A stretch of 64,000 nt of DNA from Neurospora intermedia (GCA_037102815.1 BTPP01000005.1:372001-436000); one strand, 5' to 3'. Shown: positions 1-13,426, numbered from the stretch's first letter. Notes: a model not told the origin generated them from the letters alone. Translations and numbers: made by a program.

Positions 1-862
1 GCGCGAACCAACCCCACGGGGAAAAAATGTCAAACGATCTCGATGTCTCCAGGATGGCTACCTAGACATGGATAGGGGTTGGACAAATCTCAAACATAGG
101 TAGCTCGGGATTTACACTACACTACACAAATGTCGTTTGGACCTGGGGCCATTTTTTCAACACACGTGGGGAAGAGCGGACGTCCTAGGACATTAGCGAA
201 GGTGCGGATCGAGATCGCGGATGGGTTCAGCTGAGGACGGGAGGTCGGGGAGGGACGAGACGAGCCATCGATGGAGTGGAGGACCGGAGAAAGTGAGATG
301 GGGTGAGTTGCTCCCCGGTCGTTACTATGGCGGGGTTCGGGGACGGTTCGGCTACCTAGAAACGGGTCTTTTGAGGCAAGTTGATGTCTCCGATGGTGTG
401 ATGAACGATAGAATGAAGTTATTCGCAAGTTGACTTTGTAAAGAAGAGCTTGACGGTGTGATGTTGTTGCGATGTGAGAAGCTGCCTTGGGGTGATCAGG
501 CTGCCTATGCTGTTTCGATCTGATGATGCACTAACACCCTCGCGACAGCTGCAAGATGTTGAACTGTTAGCCAGTCCCCCGCGCACTAACACTAACAGGC
601 CCCATAATGGCGGCAGGCGGAATCAGCGCCCGATTCGGCAGCAACGATAAGGACACCTTATCAAAGACGCGAGCTGGCGGCATTGGCGTTTGGGGGGAAA
701 GCAACCTCGCTGGCCGACCATGCGACGACGGCGGCGGGAAGCTTCACCATCTTGCCACGGACACCAAACCAGCCCAACATTAAGGATCCGGATCTTCCGA
801 ATTCCTGACCTCTCCTTTCAACTGACTGTACATGTGAGGGCACATTCATCACCAGCGGCATC
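1..862. other. Upstream region of the OS-9 gene, no gene seen
   Basis: I see no convincing coding sequence. The open frames here are short, lack recognisable motifs and lie on both strands. The last 200 bases are the presumed promoter and 5' leader of the OS-9 homologue. A perfect inverted repeat at 646-662 (GATAAGG, 3-base spacer, CCTTATC) places two opposed GATA cores about 200 bases upstream of its start codon. Its function is unknown. Confidence 0.5.
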
Positions 863-2699
863 ATGCGCCGTCCAAGCCTAGCTCTCCTAGCTCTGAGCTC
901 GCTGCCGTTTGGCACTGCTCGACAGCCCGCCAGCTTCAGCATCCACCAAGATCTGCTGGCACATCCCCAGGTGCGTACGCTTCCCTAAAAAACGTGAAAG
1001 TGATGCTGACGTCAATCCTCCATCTGCCCAGTTTGAAGTCATCTTTGCCGACAGCTATATCTCCGAGGCCGACGCCTTGGCCCTCCTCGAAGCAGCCAAC
1101 AAGACACCCAAGCCGACCCCAGCGAGCGACGGCACACACGATGGCTCGACGACAAGAACCGATCTGACCACTGCGACCCGCGAATCCGCGACGGCAAACG
1201 CCGACACCGACAATGGCGACGATAGCATAGGCGGCACCTCGCCGCTTAGAGAAACATACGAGCTCATCGCCCACCCGCCCATGCGCTACCTCTGCTCGAT
1301 CCCCATCATCGCCCCGCCGCCCGCTCTTAACAAGACCGCGACCGAGCTTGCCAAAGCCGAAGAAGCCCGCGAAGTGACTCGCGCCTATAACAAAGGATGG
1401 GAGCTGATGCGCGGCCTGGAAAACCAATGCCTTCACTTCGTCAGCGGCTGGTGGAGCTACCAATACTGCTACGGCAAGTCGATTGTGCAATACCACGCCG
1501 TTCCCAACCCGAAAGGTGGTCCCCCTTTGCGCGACAAGAACAGCCAGGAGTACATTCTCGGAACATCCTTGCCGCCTTCCTCCCACTCCCAAAAGGGGAA
1601 GCAGATTGAAGTCCCCAATAACGAACAGAAGCAGCTCTCCCCGCCTCCCAACACCGAACTCCAGGCGAAAGACAACCAGCGCTACCTCGTCCAGCGACTA
1701 GACGGGGGCACCATTTGCGATCTTACGGGCCGGCCACGCACAATCGAGATTCAGTACCACTGCAACCCGGCCCTTTCAGGGGATAAGATCGGTTGGATCA
1801 AGGAAGTTACCACCTGCGCCTATCTGATGGTCATTCACACCCCCCGACTCTGCGCCGACGTTGCCTTCCTCCCGCCCAAGGAAACCAAGGCCCACCCGAT
1901 TACTTGTCGGCAGATCATCAGCTCCGACGAGGAAGCCCTGTCTTTCAACCAGCGGAGGAAAAACACCATCGACTCAGCAGCAGCTGCTGCAGCTGCCGCC
2001 ACTACCGAAGACCAAAAGCAGGGGTCAGAATCGGGATCACCCGAAAAGCTCTCATATCAAGGCCTAACGGTAGCCGGCATCCCCATTGGTGCGCACCGCA
2101 TCCTTTCCTCGACCCACGTCCTCCCCCTCCCGCGCCATCTCCAACAGCAACGACAAGAAGCACAGCAAGGAAACCTTCTCGAGGCACTGACCAAAGCGGC
2201 CTTCAAAGCGGATGTCTTTGGTGATTATGGCGACGCCAACAACAACAACAATAACCACCCAAAAGCAGGCAAGGGGAGGAAAGCAGCAGGGGCAGGTAAA
2301 GGACAAAGTGGTGGCCAGAAAGAAATGAAGAAGATGCGGATTTCGGAAAGAGATATCGATAAGCTGGGGTTGGATCAGCAGACTCTGGACGCCCTCAGAG
2401 AGGAAATCAGAGCGGCGGGGTTGGATCCTGATAGGAATTTGAATGATGAGAGGGAGGCAGGGGGCGAGATCGTGTGGGAGTTTTATGCCGATATTTCGGG
2501 GGATGAGGAGGATGGGGTTGTTGCGGAGGAGGAGGGAAAGGAGGTGTTTGTTTGGTATGAAGATGGAGATGAGAGGGGAGAGGAGCAAGCTGAGGCTGGA
2601 AAAGACCAAAAGGGGAGAAAGAAGGGGGAAAATGGGGAGGGAAGCGGAAGTGGGAGCGAGGAGGGGAGTAAGGAGGAGTATTATAGGGATGAACTGTGA
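863..2699 (+). CDS. yos9: OS-9/Yos9 homologue, ER quality-control lectin
   Basis: Exons are 863-970 and 1032-2699 (555 aa). The intron is phase 0, and the first exon supplies a signal peptide (MRRPSLALLALSSLPFGTA) that a single-exon reading from 909 would miss. The protein carries an MRH (mannose-6-phosphate receptor homology) lectin domain. Its landmarks are WWSYQYCYGK (about residues 175-184), CDLTGRPR (about 265) and a late ITCRQII (about 328). It ends in RDEL, an HDEL/KDEL-type ER retrieval signal. In yeast, Yos9 reads trimmed N-glycans on misfolded glycoproteins and hands them to the Hrd1 ERAD ligase in the ER lumen. The second half is low complexity: an alanine run, an asparagine run, and a Lys/Gly/Glu-rich acidic tail. 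Identity is strong from the MRH motifs plus the RDEL end. The gene has no obvious functional link to its neighbours. Confidence 0.92.
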
Positions 2700-5600
2700 T
2701 ATCTAGTATTGAAGAAGAAGAGGACAATGGTTGTATACTAGATCTATTGGAGGAACACGCAATGAGCCTGATGAGGCAAGGTAGTAATATCTGAAAGGGA
2801 GGATATAAAAAACAGCATTTGCCATCATCATTCCAGACCCGGGAGGACAACAGCCTTAGTCTAGATTATAGTGGTTCTGTTTTGAACAAGACGACCACCG
2901 GGTATATATCCTGCCGCTTTTGTTCAACTGGATCTGGATTTGTGACGATTTCCTATGCAAGGTATCTAGTGTTGCCCTTGACGATGTTCCCGAAAAACAT
3001 CGGTTATGGTCCAGGATATCTCTATAATTCCCGACAGCTACATCCAAAGTTGCTGATGCCTGACAATCCAGTCTAGATCCACGATCTCCGGTTCGTTTCG
3101 CCTCGTCAAGCGACGCACGTTTTTGAGTGAAATGTCACGATTCGCGAGATCTCACAAACCATTCCCGTTGCCTCAAGCGGAGGGCGTCTCCCGCCCGCTC
3201 CTATGGTACCTACACGACACTCGATCATGCCACTTGAGGTTTGGTTCCCACCATATACCCCGATATCCGTCGGAGATCACCTAGTATTGTCCAAAGATGG
3301 ATGATCAAGACGAGAATACCCCCGTGAACATAAAATGGTCTGTCTGTCTGGTTTGGTCTGTGTAGACTAGGTAAATAAGTCCTCGGAGGAGATTTGGATG
3401 AAAAATTTCTGTTTACTAATCCATTTTTTTTGGCCGCCGTTTCTTTTCTTTTTTTTTTTTCTTCTTTTTTTTCTTCTTCTCGTTTCTTTTTTTTTTTTTT
3501 TTTTCCTTTTTGTAGCGCCTTTAACTCTCCACCTATATCTATCTCCATCTGTATCTCCGGCACGTTCATCAACCTGGTCGCATCGCGTGGTGCCAGCTAC
3601 CTATCTCCTAGATTTAGTTTATCAGGTGGACAGGGAAAGAAAAGAAAAAGAAGAGAGAAAATGAAGTGGAAATCCCAAGTGAAGGAGGGAAATGGGGTAG
3701 ATGGCTAGATGGAAGGAAAGATAGATAGCAAGAACAGGCATACCTAGGGCATGAGAAGATTAAAGCAGGAAAATCAAAAGGTCTAGCGTACGAAGGGACT
3801 ATAAGGTCTTTGGTAACAAGGGAAGGAAGGGGGGACAAAAGGCAGTATGAAATCTCAATATCAAGGTGGACATACATCTCGATAGAGCAGACACTCCATT
3901 GGACTGAATCAGGTTCAATATCATTGGATAAACGTAGCCATCTAAAGATAGATAAAGGCATGTAGAGTAAACTAGTGTATGTATGTATGTATGTAGCCAC
4001 TTACGGCAGAGGTAGGTAGGTAGGTAGGTAGCGATGGCGATACCTCTAGTAAAAAGCGATCGATGGCCATCCAACGACCAGAGGTGATGGATGCAACGAT
4101 CATTCTTTTTTTTTTCTTTTGTTTATTCGTCGCCATCGGATCGGACCGCATCTCATCGATCGTGGATTACCACGTTATAATCTTACTATTTTAATTTTCT
4201 TCTTCTGTCGCTGGCTCGCGCGCGTAATTCCATGCGCGATTATCTTTTTTGGGTGTGCTTTCTTTCCTTCTTTTTTATTTTTTCTTTGTTTCATTCGTCT
4301 TTTCCTTCCTTTTTCTTTTTTTTGCGGAGACTTTTTTGCGGGGAACTTTTTTTCTTCTGATTTGCTCTTTCCATTTTCTCCTTTCTTCTCATGGGTAGGT
4401 ATAGTATATGCAAGCGTGTCTCACAAATTCCTTCTCCCAATCATACCCCAATGCGTCAGTATGTCTCGACTGTCTCCATTGTCAACATGATGAACATCGC
4501 TCATCAACCTGAAAGGGTCTATATTTCATCCTGATGAACGTTGCGGAGAGTTTCAGACCCTCGATCCTCATTCTCTTTGCAAGTAATGTCATCGGTGATG
4601 ATTGTCTTGAGTCGCTACTTGACGAGTGTTTCAGGCGACCCTTTTTGTTTTGTTCTTTTCATATGTTTTTATTTTCGCGGGAAATGGAATCTCGCTAGTG
4701 TGAGACACGAGCTGCCATGTAAATTCATACTGTAAGCAAGCAATATCTTTGTACCTATTGACAGTCCTTTCATGTCTATCTTTGAGCAATTATTCGCACA
4801 AACCGAACCATGCCTGTCATAATGGCGGATCAATCCCGCGTAGCGTCATGATCACTCGAAATCAGAGGGTCCAGTTTACATGTCATCAGCACCCTGAGAT
4901 CTGCGGATTGCCCTCATGGTTTCATGGTTTCATACTCATGGGACTGCGGAAGCATTTCCGGGGTTTCAAGCTGCGCGTGTCCACCTGGGATAAGCCATGC
5001 ATGAGAAGGCTCATTCCCAGCCGGGAAGACGAGCAGTCACAACTCTTTACCCTATTAGGTGATACCTTGGAATCTGATGCTTGCGTTATCGTAGGAGATG
5101 GATCATTCATGGACCCGCTAGAGCTTTCAAGCTAGACCTAGGTGAAAATCTTCAGCCCATATTAACCCACACCCGCTGACCAATTCGGTGCACAACGCCT
5201 CCCATTTGGGTAGTCACTGGGGACCCTTTGGTTGTCGTGGGGGATTAGTGATCCAAGACGTCGGGACGTAATACCAAGACAATGAGTCCCGGACCCGCTA
5301 GGCCTGGCTAAGAAACGTGAAGCTAGACCTACATGAAACACACTCGTGAGACTTTTGTTTCCGAGTTCACTCACATGCTTCCCGGTACCCTGGATTTCGC
5401 CCACCGTAGATCTCGAGTTACAAGTAAAACACTAAGAGATATGAAGGGCAGGGTGTGGGTGGACTTGGGGAAGGCATGTCGTTTCCCCACTGTGGCGAGA
5501 GACTTCTCGCAGTTTCTCGGCGGGCAAGGCTTTCCGTTCAAGATAAGTTGAAAGAAAGGTGAGGTCAGATGAAGCCAGGTGAGCCGAAAAAGGTATAGGT

Positions 5601-8454
5601 GAAATGAGCGAGTGGTGTAAGTGATGCGGGGACACCTCCGGTCATGATACACAACGGACCGTTGGTGGCTTTCATAACGTTCAGTAGCCTCAACGGCTCA
5701 ACCAACATCCGAATTACCATGCATCTGCGGCTTGGACAGTTTAGCTGAGCAATGCGTACCTTGTTCAGCCAAAAAGGAACAAGGCGAAAATATTGGTATG
5801 CAAGATCAAAAGCAGAACCGGATTGGGGTGAGGTGTACAAGTGATCGACACTACTCATGCCGTATTGACACCCAAAAACATGCTTACACACCTAGGCGAG
5901 GCTGTCTGCATGGTGCCCATGTTCACCTGAGTTCCTTGATAGACTGTGTACACTAATACAGGAAAATTGAAGAAGATCTTCTTCTGGGATCAGAGATTGG
6001 GCCTGACAGCCGTTGCCTGAACCGCTTCCTGGTGAGAGGGATTGTCTGAGGTAGCAGTCGGAGCTTTTCGGAGAGAAGGAGGGTAGTGTAGAAGGGTGAA
6101 GAATAAGTGAGATTGACGGTTGGCACAATAGATCTTGCATGAGTGGCCTAGACTAGGTAGGTAGGTGTCGGTGCCGCAGTGCCGGTTCCGTGGCGGTGCC
6201 TTGTCGGTTGGTCGCCCCCATGAGATGGAAGCGTAGTACAAGATTTCCTGTTCCTGTCCGTCAATCATGACCCAGCGTCAATCATCACACTCTCAGGTGG
6301 TACACTACTGTGAATGTGCCCAGTATTGAGATCACTTGTCAGTGACGAGCAGCTGGTAACCAGCGGAGGGGGTATGTCATCGTCGCGTGGGAACAGTGGC
6401 GCCGCGCCTCGGAATTACCGGTAATACGACACCACCGTAACCCTCCCTTCTTCTCGAATCTCGAATCCCATCTCGTTTCTTACGAGGGAGGGAGACTGGC
6501 AATGACGCATGTAGGGTTCAGTGAGGACAGGATTCAGGGTCTTCCGCTGACGTATATCAAAGTCGAAAACCTTGGAAAACGTGGGATTCAAGATGACTGA
6601 AAATATGCAGTGGGAAAGGTGAGAAGAGTCGAGAGAGAGCGGTCGAGTTGTGCCGTATTAGTGTAATGTCATGTTGCGTCATGTCATAGGGGAAATGATG
6701 GTGAAGAGCAGCAGAAGAAGAAAGACGGTGTCCAGATTACCTTACATACACGAGGCTGTAAGACGGGCGGGCAGCTTCCGATTGGCCGCGGATCGTCACG
6801 ACCTAAAGGACCTGGCTGTCGGAAACTATGATCAACAGGAGATGATGGGCGGTGGGTGGGTGTTGCATTACAGTGGTTATAACACGGGTCAGAAGACCCC
6901 CGAGACAGCTGTCGTCAGTGGGCATGAGGCCTAGAACTGTGCTGGACAAGCGCCCAAAACCTTATTTCGACGACAAGGGTTAGGGGCCCGCCCTCATTCC
7001 AGGGCAGGGCACCTCTTCCCTCAAGTGCCATTCCATTCATCCTCATTCCGTACACAGTAGTGTACATAGGTACGCTACAGGGTATGTAATTACAAGGTCC
7101 GTACACTACACACAGTGGTCCGCGCGGGGGGGCAATCTCGATTTCCCTGCTTGATCGGCCAGGCACCTGCCCAAAGCTGTCCCCCGTCGCGAATATCACT
7201 TTCCCCTGAGAGCGTCTCCCGCTCTTTCCCGCCTTGCATTGCAGTCGTTTGCGAGGCTTTGTGCTCGTTTGCGAGTCTGGGCATCCGTCATTATCGACTG
7301 ACGCTGGTTGCTGATTGGTCAATGGTCAAGGTACGCGGACATTTTGCACTTTCCCTGCGACAGACAGACAGACGGGCAGACTGCAACGACGGGACAATGT
7401 GGGAAGGGTCCATCTTCTGCTCTTTCTGTCACTTTCCGTTGTTTCGGTTCGTGTTTCGTTTACTCTTTCCTCATTCTCTTTCTCCGAGACATGACCTCGT
7501 TCAGTTGACGACTGACAATTGAATTCTGGTGTCTCGAATTCTTTCCTTCTTCCACTCGCTCGCCAAATGGAACCATGCCTGGCCAGACTGACCACCAGAC
7601 CCTGACCGGGTCATCACCACCACTTCCACCACCTCACCACCACCCACCCCCTTGTCCTCGACGTGACTTCATCATCCATTAATCCCCGCCCTCACTTCCA
7701 CTCTTCATTTTCCATCACCTTCCTTCTGCGAAATGACGGGAGTGCCATCACAACACCGGCTGCCCTACCCGCGGCAAGTGAAGTCTCGATTGGTCTGCGC
7801 GTCTCTCTCGCCCATGTCTCTGCCGCTAGTCTTCGGCAACTGCGCCAAATTGATGGATGACGGCGGGACATCAATGGTACCTGGCTACTTTAGTTAGCTT
7901 GCCATCCTCTCCTACTTCCGCTTACAAACGATGGTGAACACCAATCGTAGTCGAGAACGAGGGCCGGACCTCGAGCCTCTGGCCAACGATGGATCTCCAG
8001 CGGCTCTCTCCTCAGCCCTGCAATTCCTGCTCTTCGCCTTGCCTACTCAGGGCTTCAGGTCTCTAGGTAGTCGCTCTGGTCTGGTCTGGTCTGCCCTGGG
8101 AATGGGATCCCGCCCCGTTCCGCTTTCGAGGTTCCGCTCTTCCGGGGTAAAGCAAACCTAAGGTGGACTGGGTGGAGAGCAGGTCACTGGCACCTCACTG
8201 GATAGAGTCATCAACATGATGTTCATGTGGATGGGAGCACATGGAAGACGTCGAGGCAACTTGGCGATCCTGCCTGGGTTGCGTCAGTTGTCTTTTCGGC
8301 GCAGTTATCAATGCACGCCATCTCGCCGGAGAACCCATCTCCAGTTGTCTAGAACATATCTATTCATCCTATCATCACATCGACATCAAGTGTCCATTCA
8401 AACTGCTATCGATACACCACACCGCACCAACCATACCATATTACCACACAGCTG
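2700..8454. other. Long gene-poor interval, 5.7 kb
   Basis: No gene is supported here. Contents include a T/C-rich tract (about 3424-3507), a TAGG microsatellite near 4011-4030, several further T-rich tracts (about 4105-4380) and a pair of diverged direct repeats (5111-5147 and 5291-5338). The last 1-2 kb is probably the promoter and leader of the downstream transcription factor and carries several short upstream open frames. Open frames in this stretch are short, repetitive or without splice partners. A non-coding transcript cannot be excluded from sequence alone. Confidence 0.5.
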
Positions 8455-11386
8455 ATGGATCCGTCACACCAAGAAGAATTAAGAGGAAGCTCCAGCCCCG
8501 AGGCACAAATTGTCCGCCTAAAGACTGAGCCAGGCACGAACACCAGACAAAGCCCTCGCCCTTCCTCGAGCTCCAATGCCACCAGTGCTGCTGGGTCTTC
8601 AAATCGGCCCGTCCAGCCGCCCAAAGTTTGCGACAAGTGCCGACTAAGGAGTGAGTTTTGCCCACAATTCAGATCTGATTCCACGTACCCTGAGCGCATG
8701 GCCTGGTGTTCCATGGCCCATTCTGTCGGTGTCGATGTGCAATGTCGATCCCTGTCAGCCATAGAACCCTGATGGTCAGACCCGGAAAATAACCACAAAA
8801 GGCTAACCCTGCTTCGCTTGTTCACAGGAATTAGATGCGATTACCAGTCACCTTGTCAACCTTGCATAGACGCGAAGCTCCAATGCACCAGGAACCACGT
8901 GCCGCGTAAGAGAGGGCCGAGACCCGGCCGTGGGCGTCTTATCAACAGACTCAGAGAACGCGAGGCAGGAAAGAAGGAAGAACAGCGTCCAAGCAGTTCT
9001 GGAGAGTGAGTAACCGCCCCTGTTTTCAGTGTCAAGCCGCAGTGCTGACTAAACCTAGTCCGGAGGTAAGCGACGGAGCCCGGTCAAACAATACCGACAT
9101 CTTCCCGCAAAACGCCTCCGTCTCATCAACTTGGGCCTCCGACGTGAGCACAGCCCCCGAAACAACCGGCCTTTGGGCCAACGAACACATATTCCCATCA
9201 AGAGGCGCATTTCTCTACCTTATACCCAAATGTGTAGAACTCTTCTATCAACACCTGTATCCCGTTATGCCTGTCCTGTACATGCCCGAAATACAACGAA
9301 TGGACCCACGAGTCTGCGATCTCCCCGAAAAGAACCTCCTGTTTTCTCTTTCGGCTCTCACCTGTTTCCGCATGTCGGGTCACAGCCTCGGTGCTGAAGA
9401 CAGTCCCGAATTCTGGGACCAGGCAGGTCGTTTCCTGCTCAACGATTGCTTAGATGTTAGGAAGCAATATGACTTGTATGACAACATTTCGTTGAGCACG
9501 GTTGTTTCGTCCATGTTTCTGGCTTCTTCCTTCTTCGAGACTAACCAAAGCACAAAGGCGTGGGTTTACCTGAGAGAGGCCCTGACCTTTGCGCAGGAGC
9601 TGGGCTTGGAGGATGAGTCGACGTATGCAGGATTATCTTCCGAGGAGGCTCTATGTCGGCAGAGGGTGTTTTGGCTGTTGTATGTTATGGAACGGTAAGT
9701 CTTTGTTATCTTATTCTTTTCCAGCTCTGTAATGAAACGCAATCTGACAAAAGCAGGTCATTCGCAATTCTACGCAACAAGCCGCTCATGCTGCGCCGGA
9801 CACCCAAACTTCCCATGACTCTTCACGCTTACGAATCCCGCGGCATCCACACCGGTTTTCTCCAACTTCTCGGCATCTACATTCCCCTTCGTGACTCCAT
9901 CATCGAAGCATGGACCTATGGTTCCAACTCTACCGTCGACGTCAATACCTACCTCGCTCTGCAGAACCAACTTGCTCGACCAGCCGGCAGTTCAGGCGGC
10001 TTGTCCATCCCACATCCGTTCTTTCCTTCCTCTCCCAATGCCGTCGTATCCTCCATACAGATGCCGGTTTCCCAGTCTTGCGGCTTCTCCGACCTTTCGC
10101 TCTCATCCTCATCAATTTCTTCTTCTCCTGAGGACTCTGTAGCTCCGGCGGTAGAACCGACACCATCTCAAACCGCCGAGCTGTTAGTAACCCAGCAGTG
10201 GCTCAGACTGATTATTTGGCTCTCCTCGCTGCGGCAGGGGTACCTGTCATGGGCTGCGGAGAATGAGAGTATGCATTTCGCACTTCCCTTGACTATCGCT
10301 AGGCAAACTGGGCTGGTCTTGCGGTCTCTCATGCAAATCGGGGGCTTGGAGGCAACTGGTGTGGCAGCGCTGGAGGTCAACGGGATGGGCATTTTTGAAA
10401 AGATCTTTGAAATTGGTGCTTGGTGTATGAACGTGCTGGATTCGTACGACAAGGCCTCTTTGGAGGGGCAATTCCTTACCTTGCCCAATTTCGGTCGAAG
10501 ACACAGCACAGCCTCTGGAAAGAACAAGCAGGCTGCCAGGTCAGCGACGAGCTCCCCAGCCGATCAGGTCATGGACTACGAGGACGACGAGGACGTTGAT
10601 CTGCTCGATGTCTTTATGAGGGCACTCAGTGCGACCCCAACGAGTAGGAAGCAATTCGCTGAGCCCCTCTACATGTGGGCGACGACGAGACCCGGGGGCA
10701 TGCGCATTGGGCCAAGCTCAGTATTGCATCTAGAAACCGGTGGCGGTGCCGGCGCCTTTGGTATGGCACAGACGCAGCCAGGTCTGGCCGAGCAAATACC
10801 GGGACTGGGGCTGAGCCAAGGGTTAGGCTTAGATCAAGCGTCTGGAATAGGCGCGGCCCAGGGACACAATGCTAGCGCGATGATGCATCAGCAGCAACAG
10901 CCTGGAATATGGAATGCTGCTTCTGCATATGCTCATGGCCAAGCACCTCTTCCAGAGTCGGCTACCGGTAGTGGAGCTGGGCTCGCGCGTCCCGACGGAC
11001 CCGGGCCTGGAGGTGGACAAGGACAAGGGATGGAAGACGTCGTCATGGGAGACCAACCCTCTCATCAAGGGCAAGGGTTTAACATCGATCCGAGGCTTGG
11101 TGCAGGTTCCAACGTGCCCAGAGGATTGCAACACGCCAGTTTTGGCCGCCAACCCCTTCGTCCCAATGCACCACACCTGCCCAGTCCGCTTCCCGGTCAC
11201 TTCGGCGGACCACCTACGAGCTTGTACGACGTCCCTGGATGGAGTCCCATTGACCCTGGGGGCCTTACGAGAGCGAGGAGTCGCACGATGGGCATGGGGC
11301 AACTGAGGGGATTGATGGCTATGGTTCAAGGGGGCCCAGGCACGCCGGGGTCTTCCGGGCCTAGTGTCTCTCAAGCAGGAAGTTGA
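8455..11386 (+). CDS. Zn(II)2Cys6 fungal transcription factor
   Basis: Exons are 8455-8650, 8828-9005, 9059-9694 and 9757-11386 (879 aa). Splicing the first intron joins the two halves of a perfect binuclear zinc cluster: Cys spacing 2-6-5-2-6, starting VCDKCRLRRIRCD at about residue 58. A basic linker (PRKRGPRPGRG) follows. The middle part matches the fungal-specific transcription factor domain, including the segment FWLLYVMER followed by SFAILRNKPLMLRR, which is typical of this family and is also created by splicing. The C-terminal third is disordered and rich in Gly, Gln and Pro, a likely activation region. The linker and middle domain resemble sugar-utilisation activators (MAL type), but I cannot name an orthologue. 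The gene sits alone, with large intergenic spaces on both sides. Nuclear DNA-binding regulator; target genes unknown. Confidence 0.9.
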
Positions 11387-11960
11387 CAATGATGGAAGTT
11401 GTAGTTGAAAAAAGGTGTTGGTTCTCATTTCATATGTGACTACACGTTCTACGGAACGTGTGCGGCGTGTTGTGGGCAAAAAGATGGAATTATTTGTTTT
11501 GTCACGGGCGGAAGAAACATTATACCAACAAATATGGCGCGCGGCGTTTTGATTTTAAGCTCTTGATTTTTGCTTGTTTGAGAAAGGATCAAGAGAAGGA
11601 GTTGGGTGTATCATTACCGGAACCAGGACCGCGTCCAAGGTGGTTGTATTATTACGGTTACAAGTACTGTACAGTAGGAGGAGTGTACGATACGGCGGTA
11701 TCTCTTGAGTCTCAGTGCGGATCGGATCGATAGAGGCGAGTCTCTGTTTCAGGTTTAGAAGGGGGAAACTGGATAGAGTGAGGGAGAAATCTCATAGAGG
11801 TCGAGAACAGATAGAGGAGGATATCTGAGATATACAACTTGTACCGTACTTGTAACCATATCGATGCGTTATTATACTGAGCTGTTACCCTTATAAACAT
11901 AACAAACTTCGATTGCACTTGACTGTGAAAGGTCCCGAGGTCAATCACTGATTAGGTATC
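11387..11960. other. Downstream of the transcription factor, no gene seen
   Basis: The presumed 3' UTR of the transcription factor and spacer. I see no gene and no notable repeat here. Confidence 0.4.
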
Positions 11961-12619
11961 TTAGTATCCCATGGATCTTGAGCCGCTAAATGGGAAAGGA
12001 ACCATTGACAACTTGGGTGCAAGCCTAGAAAGAATCACCCAGGGATCTATACAGCTGGACATGCTGTGAGAAGAACAGCTGGCGAGGGGACCGTACCTAC
12101 GAATATCCATCCTCTCCATCACCGGCCTGGAGAAGATCAATCGAATCTTCGAAGAAAGCAGTGCACGCATACATGCAAGCTGGGTGATGTAGACCGAAGT
12201 TGTTCCATACCAGGCTGTGTGAAACTAAAGGCAATGCCCAGACGCCAAAGGACCACAAAAACCTATTGCCTTTATTTTTCCTAGATGCTACATACCTTTT
12301 GCCTGGTCTTCAAAATGCCTCCGTGGATCGGAACACCATAGTCTTCCAGACTTCTTCCATCAATTATCATCACTTCGGTGTCTCCCAGCTCCAAATTCTT
12401 CTCCACGATATCTGCTAGCTGTACATTTAAGATGAATTCTTCACGCTCTTAATAATAGGCACGAGATCGCCCAATTCCAGTGGCCGAATTAATAAGGTCA
12501 CCTTCCAGGACCAACAGCTGCGCAGCTTCAATCATCAAATCTACCATCAAGAGACCAGCAACCTGACCCAAAGTCCCACCACAGCTGCTTGCAAAGTCAT
12601 CAGGTATATAGCCTACCAT
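11961..12619 (-). CDS. Possible three-exon gene of unknown function, or remnant
   Basis: Weak model, listed because three open stretches fit together. On the minus strand a frame opens at an ATG at 12619 and runs to a TAA at 12449. The same frame then resumes and stays open to 12306, where GTATGT follows an AAG codon. An acceptor ending at 12225 starts an 88-codon open stretch with no stop until 11961, in matching phase. The internal stop could be removed by a small intron ending in CTAG near 12445, with donor GTGACC or GTGCCT. The predicted product includes the segments LGDTEVMIIDGRSLEDYG and SRLAPKLSMVPF. I recognise no family. It could be a real small gene, a decayed gene or chance. Confidence 0.22.
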
Positions 12620-12887
12620 TTCCCCTCCCTCTTTCAATTCCTCTTACCTCCTGTTTTTCCATAAACACTAATACATCAATCCAGAACAGCAGGATCGATA
12701 CTCCCTCACCCGAGTCACACTCAAAATCAACACCATCCCAATCGCAGCATCCAATAGGTAAAAGCTACAATAAAACCGAGAAGCATCGACACCAAACACT
12801 AGAACGATAGACTACTACACAGCCCATCATCAGCCACCAGCTATCAAGGAACACATCTACACCAACCCCATCACCCCACCACGATAC

Positions 12888-13426
12888 ATGTACCACCACG
12901 ACATCCCCACCCCCCTTACCCATTGGAAGGTGCAATGGGGCACATGGATTGTGCTGCAGGATTTAACCAGTAGTCACGGTGAGGAAACCGTTAGTTAGCC
13001 TGATAAACCAACCCACTCTCTTCCATTCTACCCATAACCGTGAGCAACGCTGGGAAACCAGTTGCACCATCCCCATCCCCATCCCCATCCCCATCCTCAT
13101 CCTCCTCCTCCTCCTCCTCCCTCCCGCCCCCGCCCCCACCCAACTACGTCTATAAAATCCACTACCGCGTCTCCTGCTCCCAGACCAACGCCTATTACCA
13201 CCTCATCCGCACCGGGCCCAGCTACCTCATCACCCTAAAACAAGCCAAGTCCTATGCAGAGCAACGCCACGTAAGCTGGTTCGAGGACTGGTGGAACGAA
13301 TGTCTCAACTGGGCCGCCGCGCACCACTGCAGTTCAAGCGGCACTCGCGACGGTGGTGGGCGCGTTGCAACGCCCGCAAACATAGATTTGCAGACCGGGA
13401 GAACCCCGCTGGATTGGAGGGAGTGA
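12888..13426 (+). CDS. Small hypothetical protein with Pro/Ser tract
   Basis: Exons are 12888-12978 and 13062-13426 (151 aa), with a phase-1 intron bounded by GTGAGG and CAG. The model is chosen because the ATG-initiated first exon and the long open second exon fit in phase, whereas the open frame alone has no ATG at its start. The N-terminus is Trp-rich (HWKVQWGTWIVLQ). It is followed by alternating Pro-Ser, poly-Ser and poly-Pro, then a compact segment rich in Tyr and Trp (SWFEDWWNECLNWAAAHHC). There is no signal peptide and no recognised domain. An open frame continues shortly after the stop (13440-13697), but I found no splice that joins it sensibly. A hypothetical gene; a spurious call is possible because the low-complexity tract lengthens the frame. 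Confidence 0.4.
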
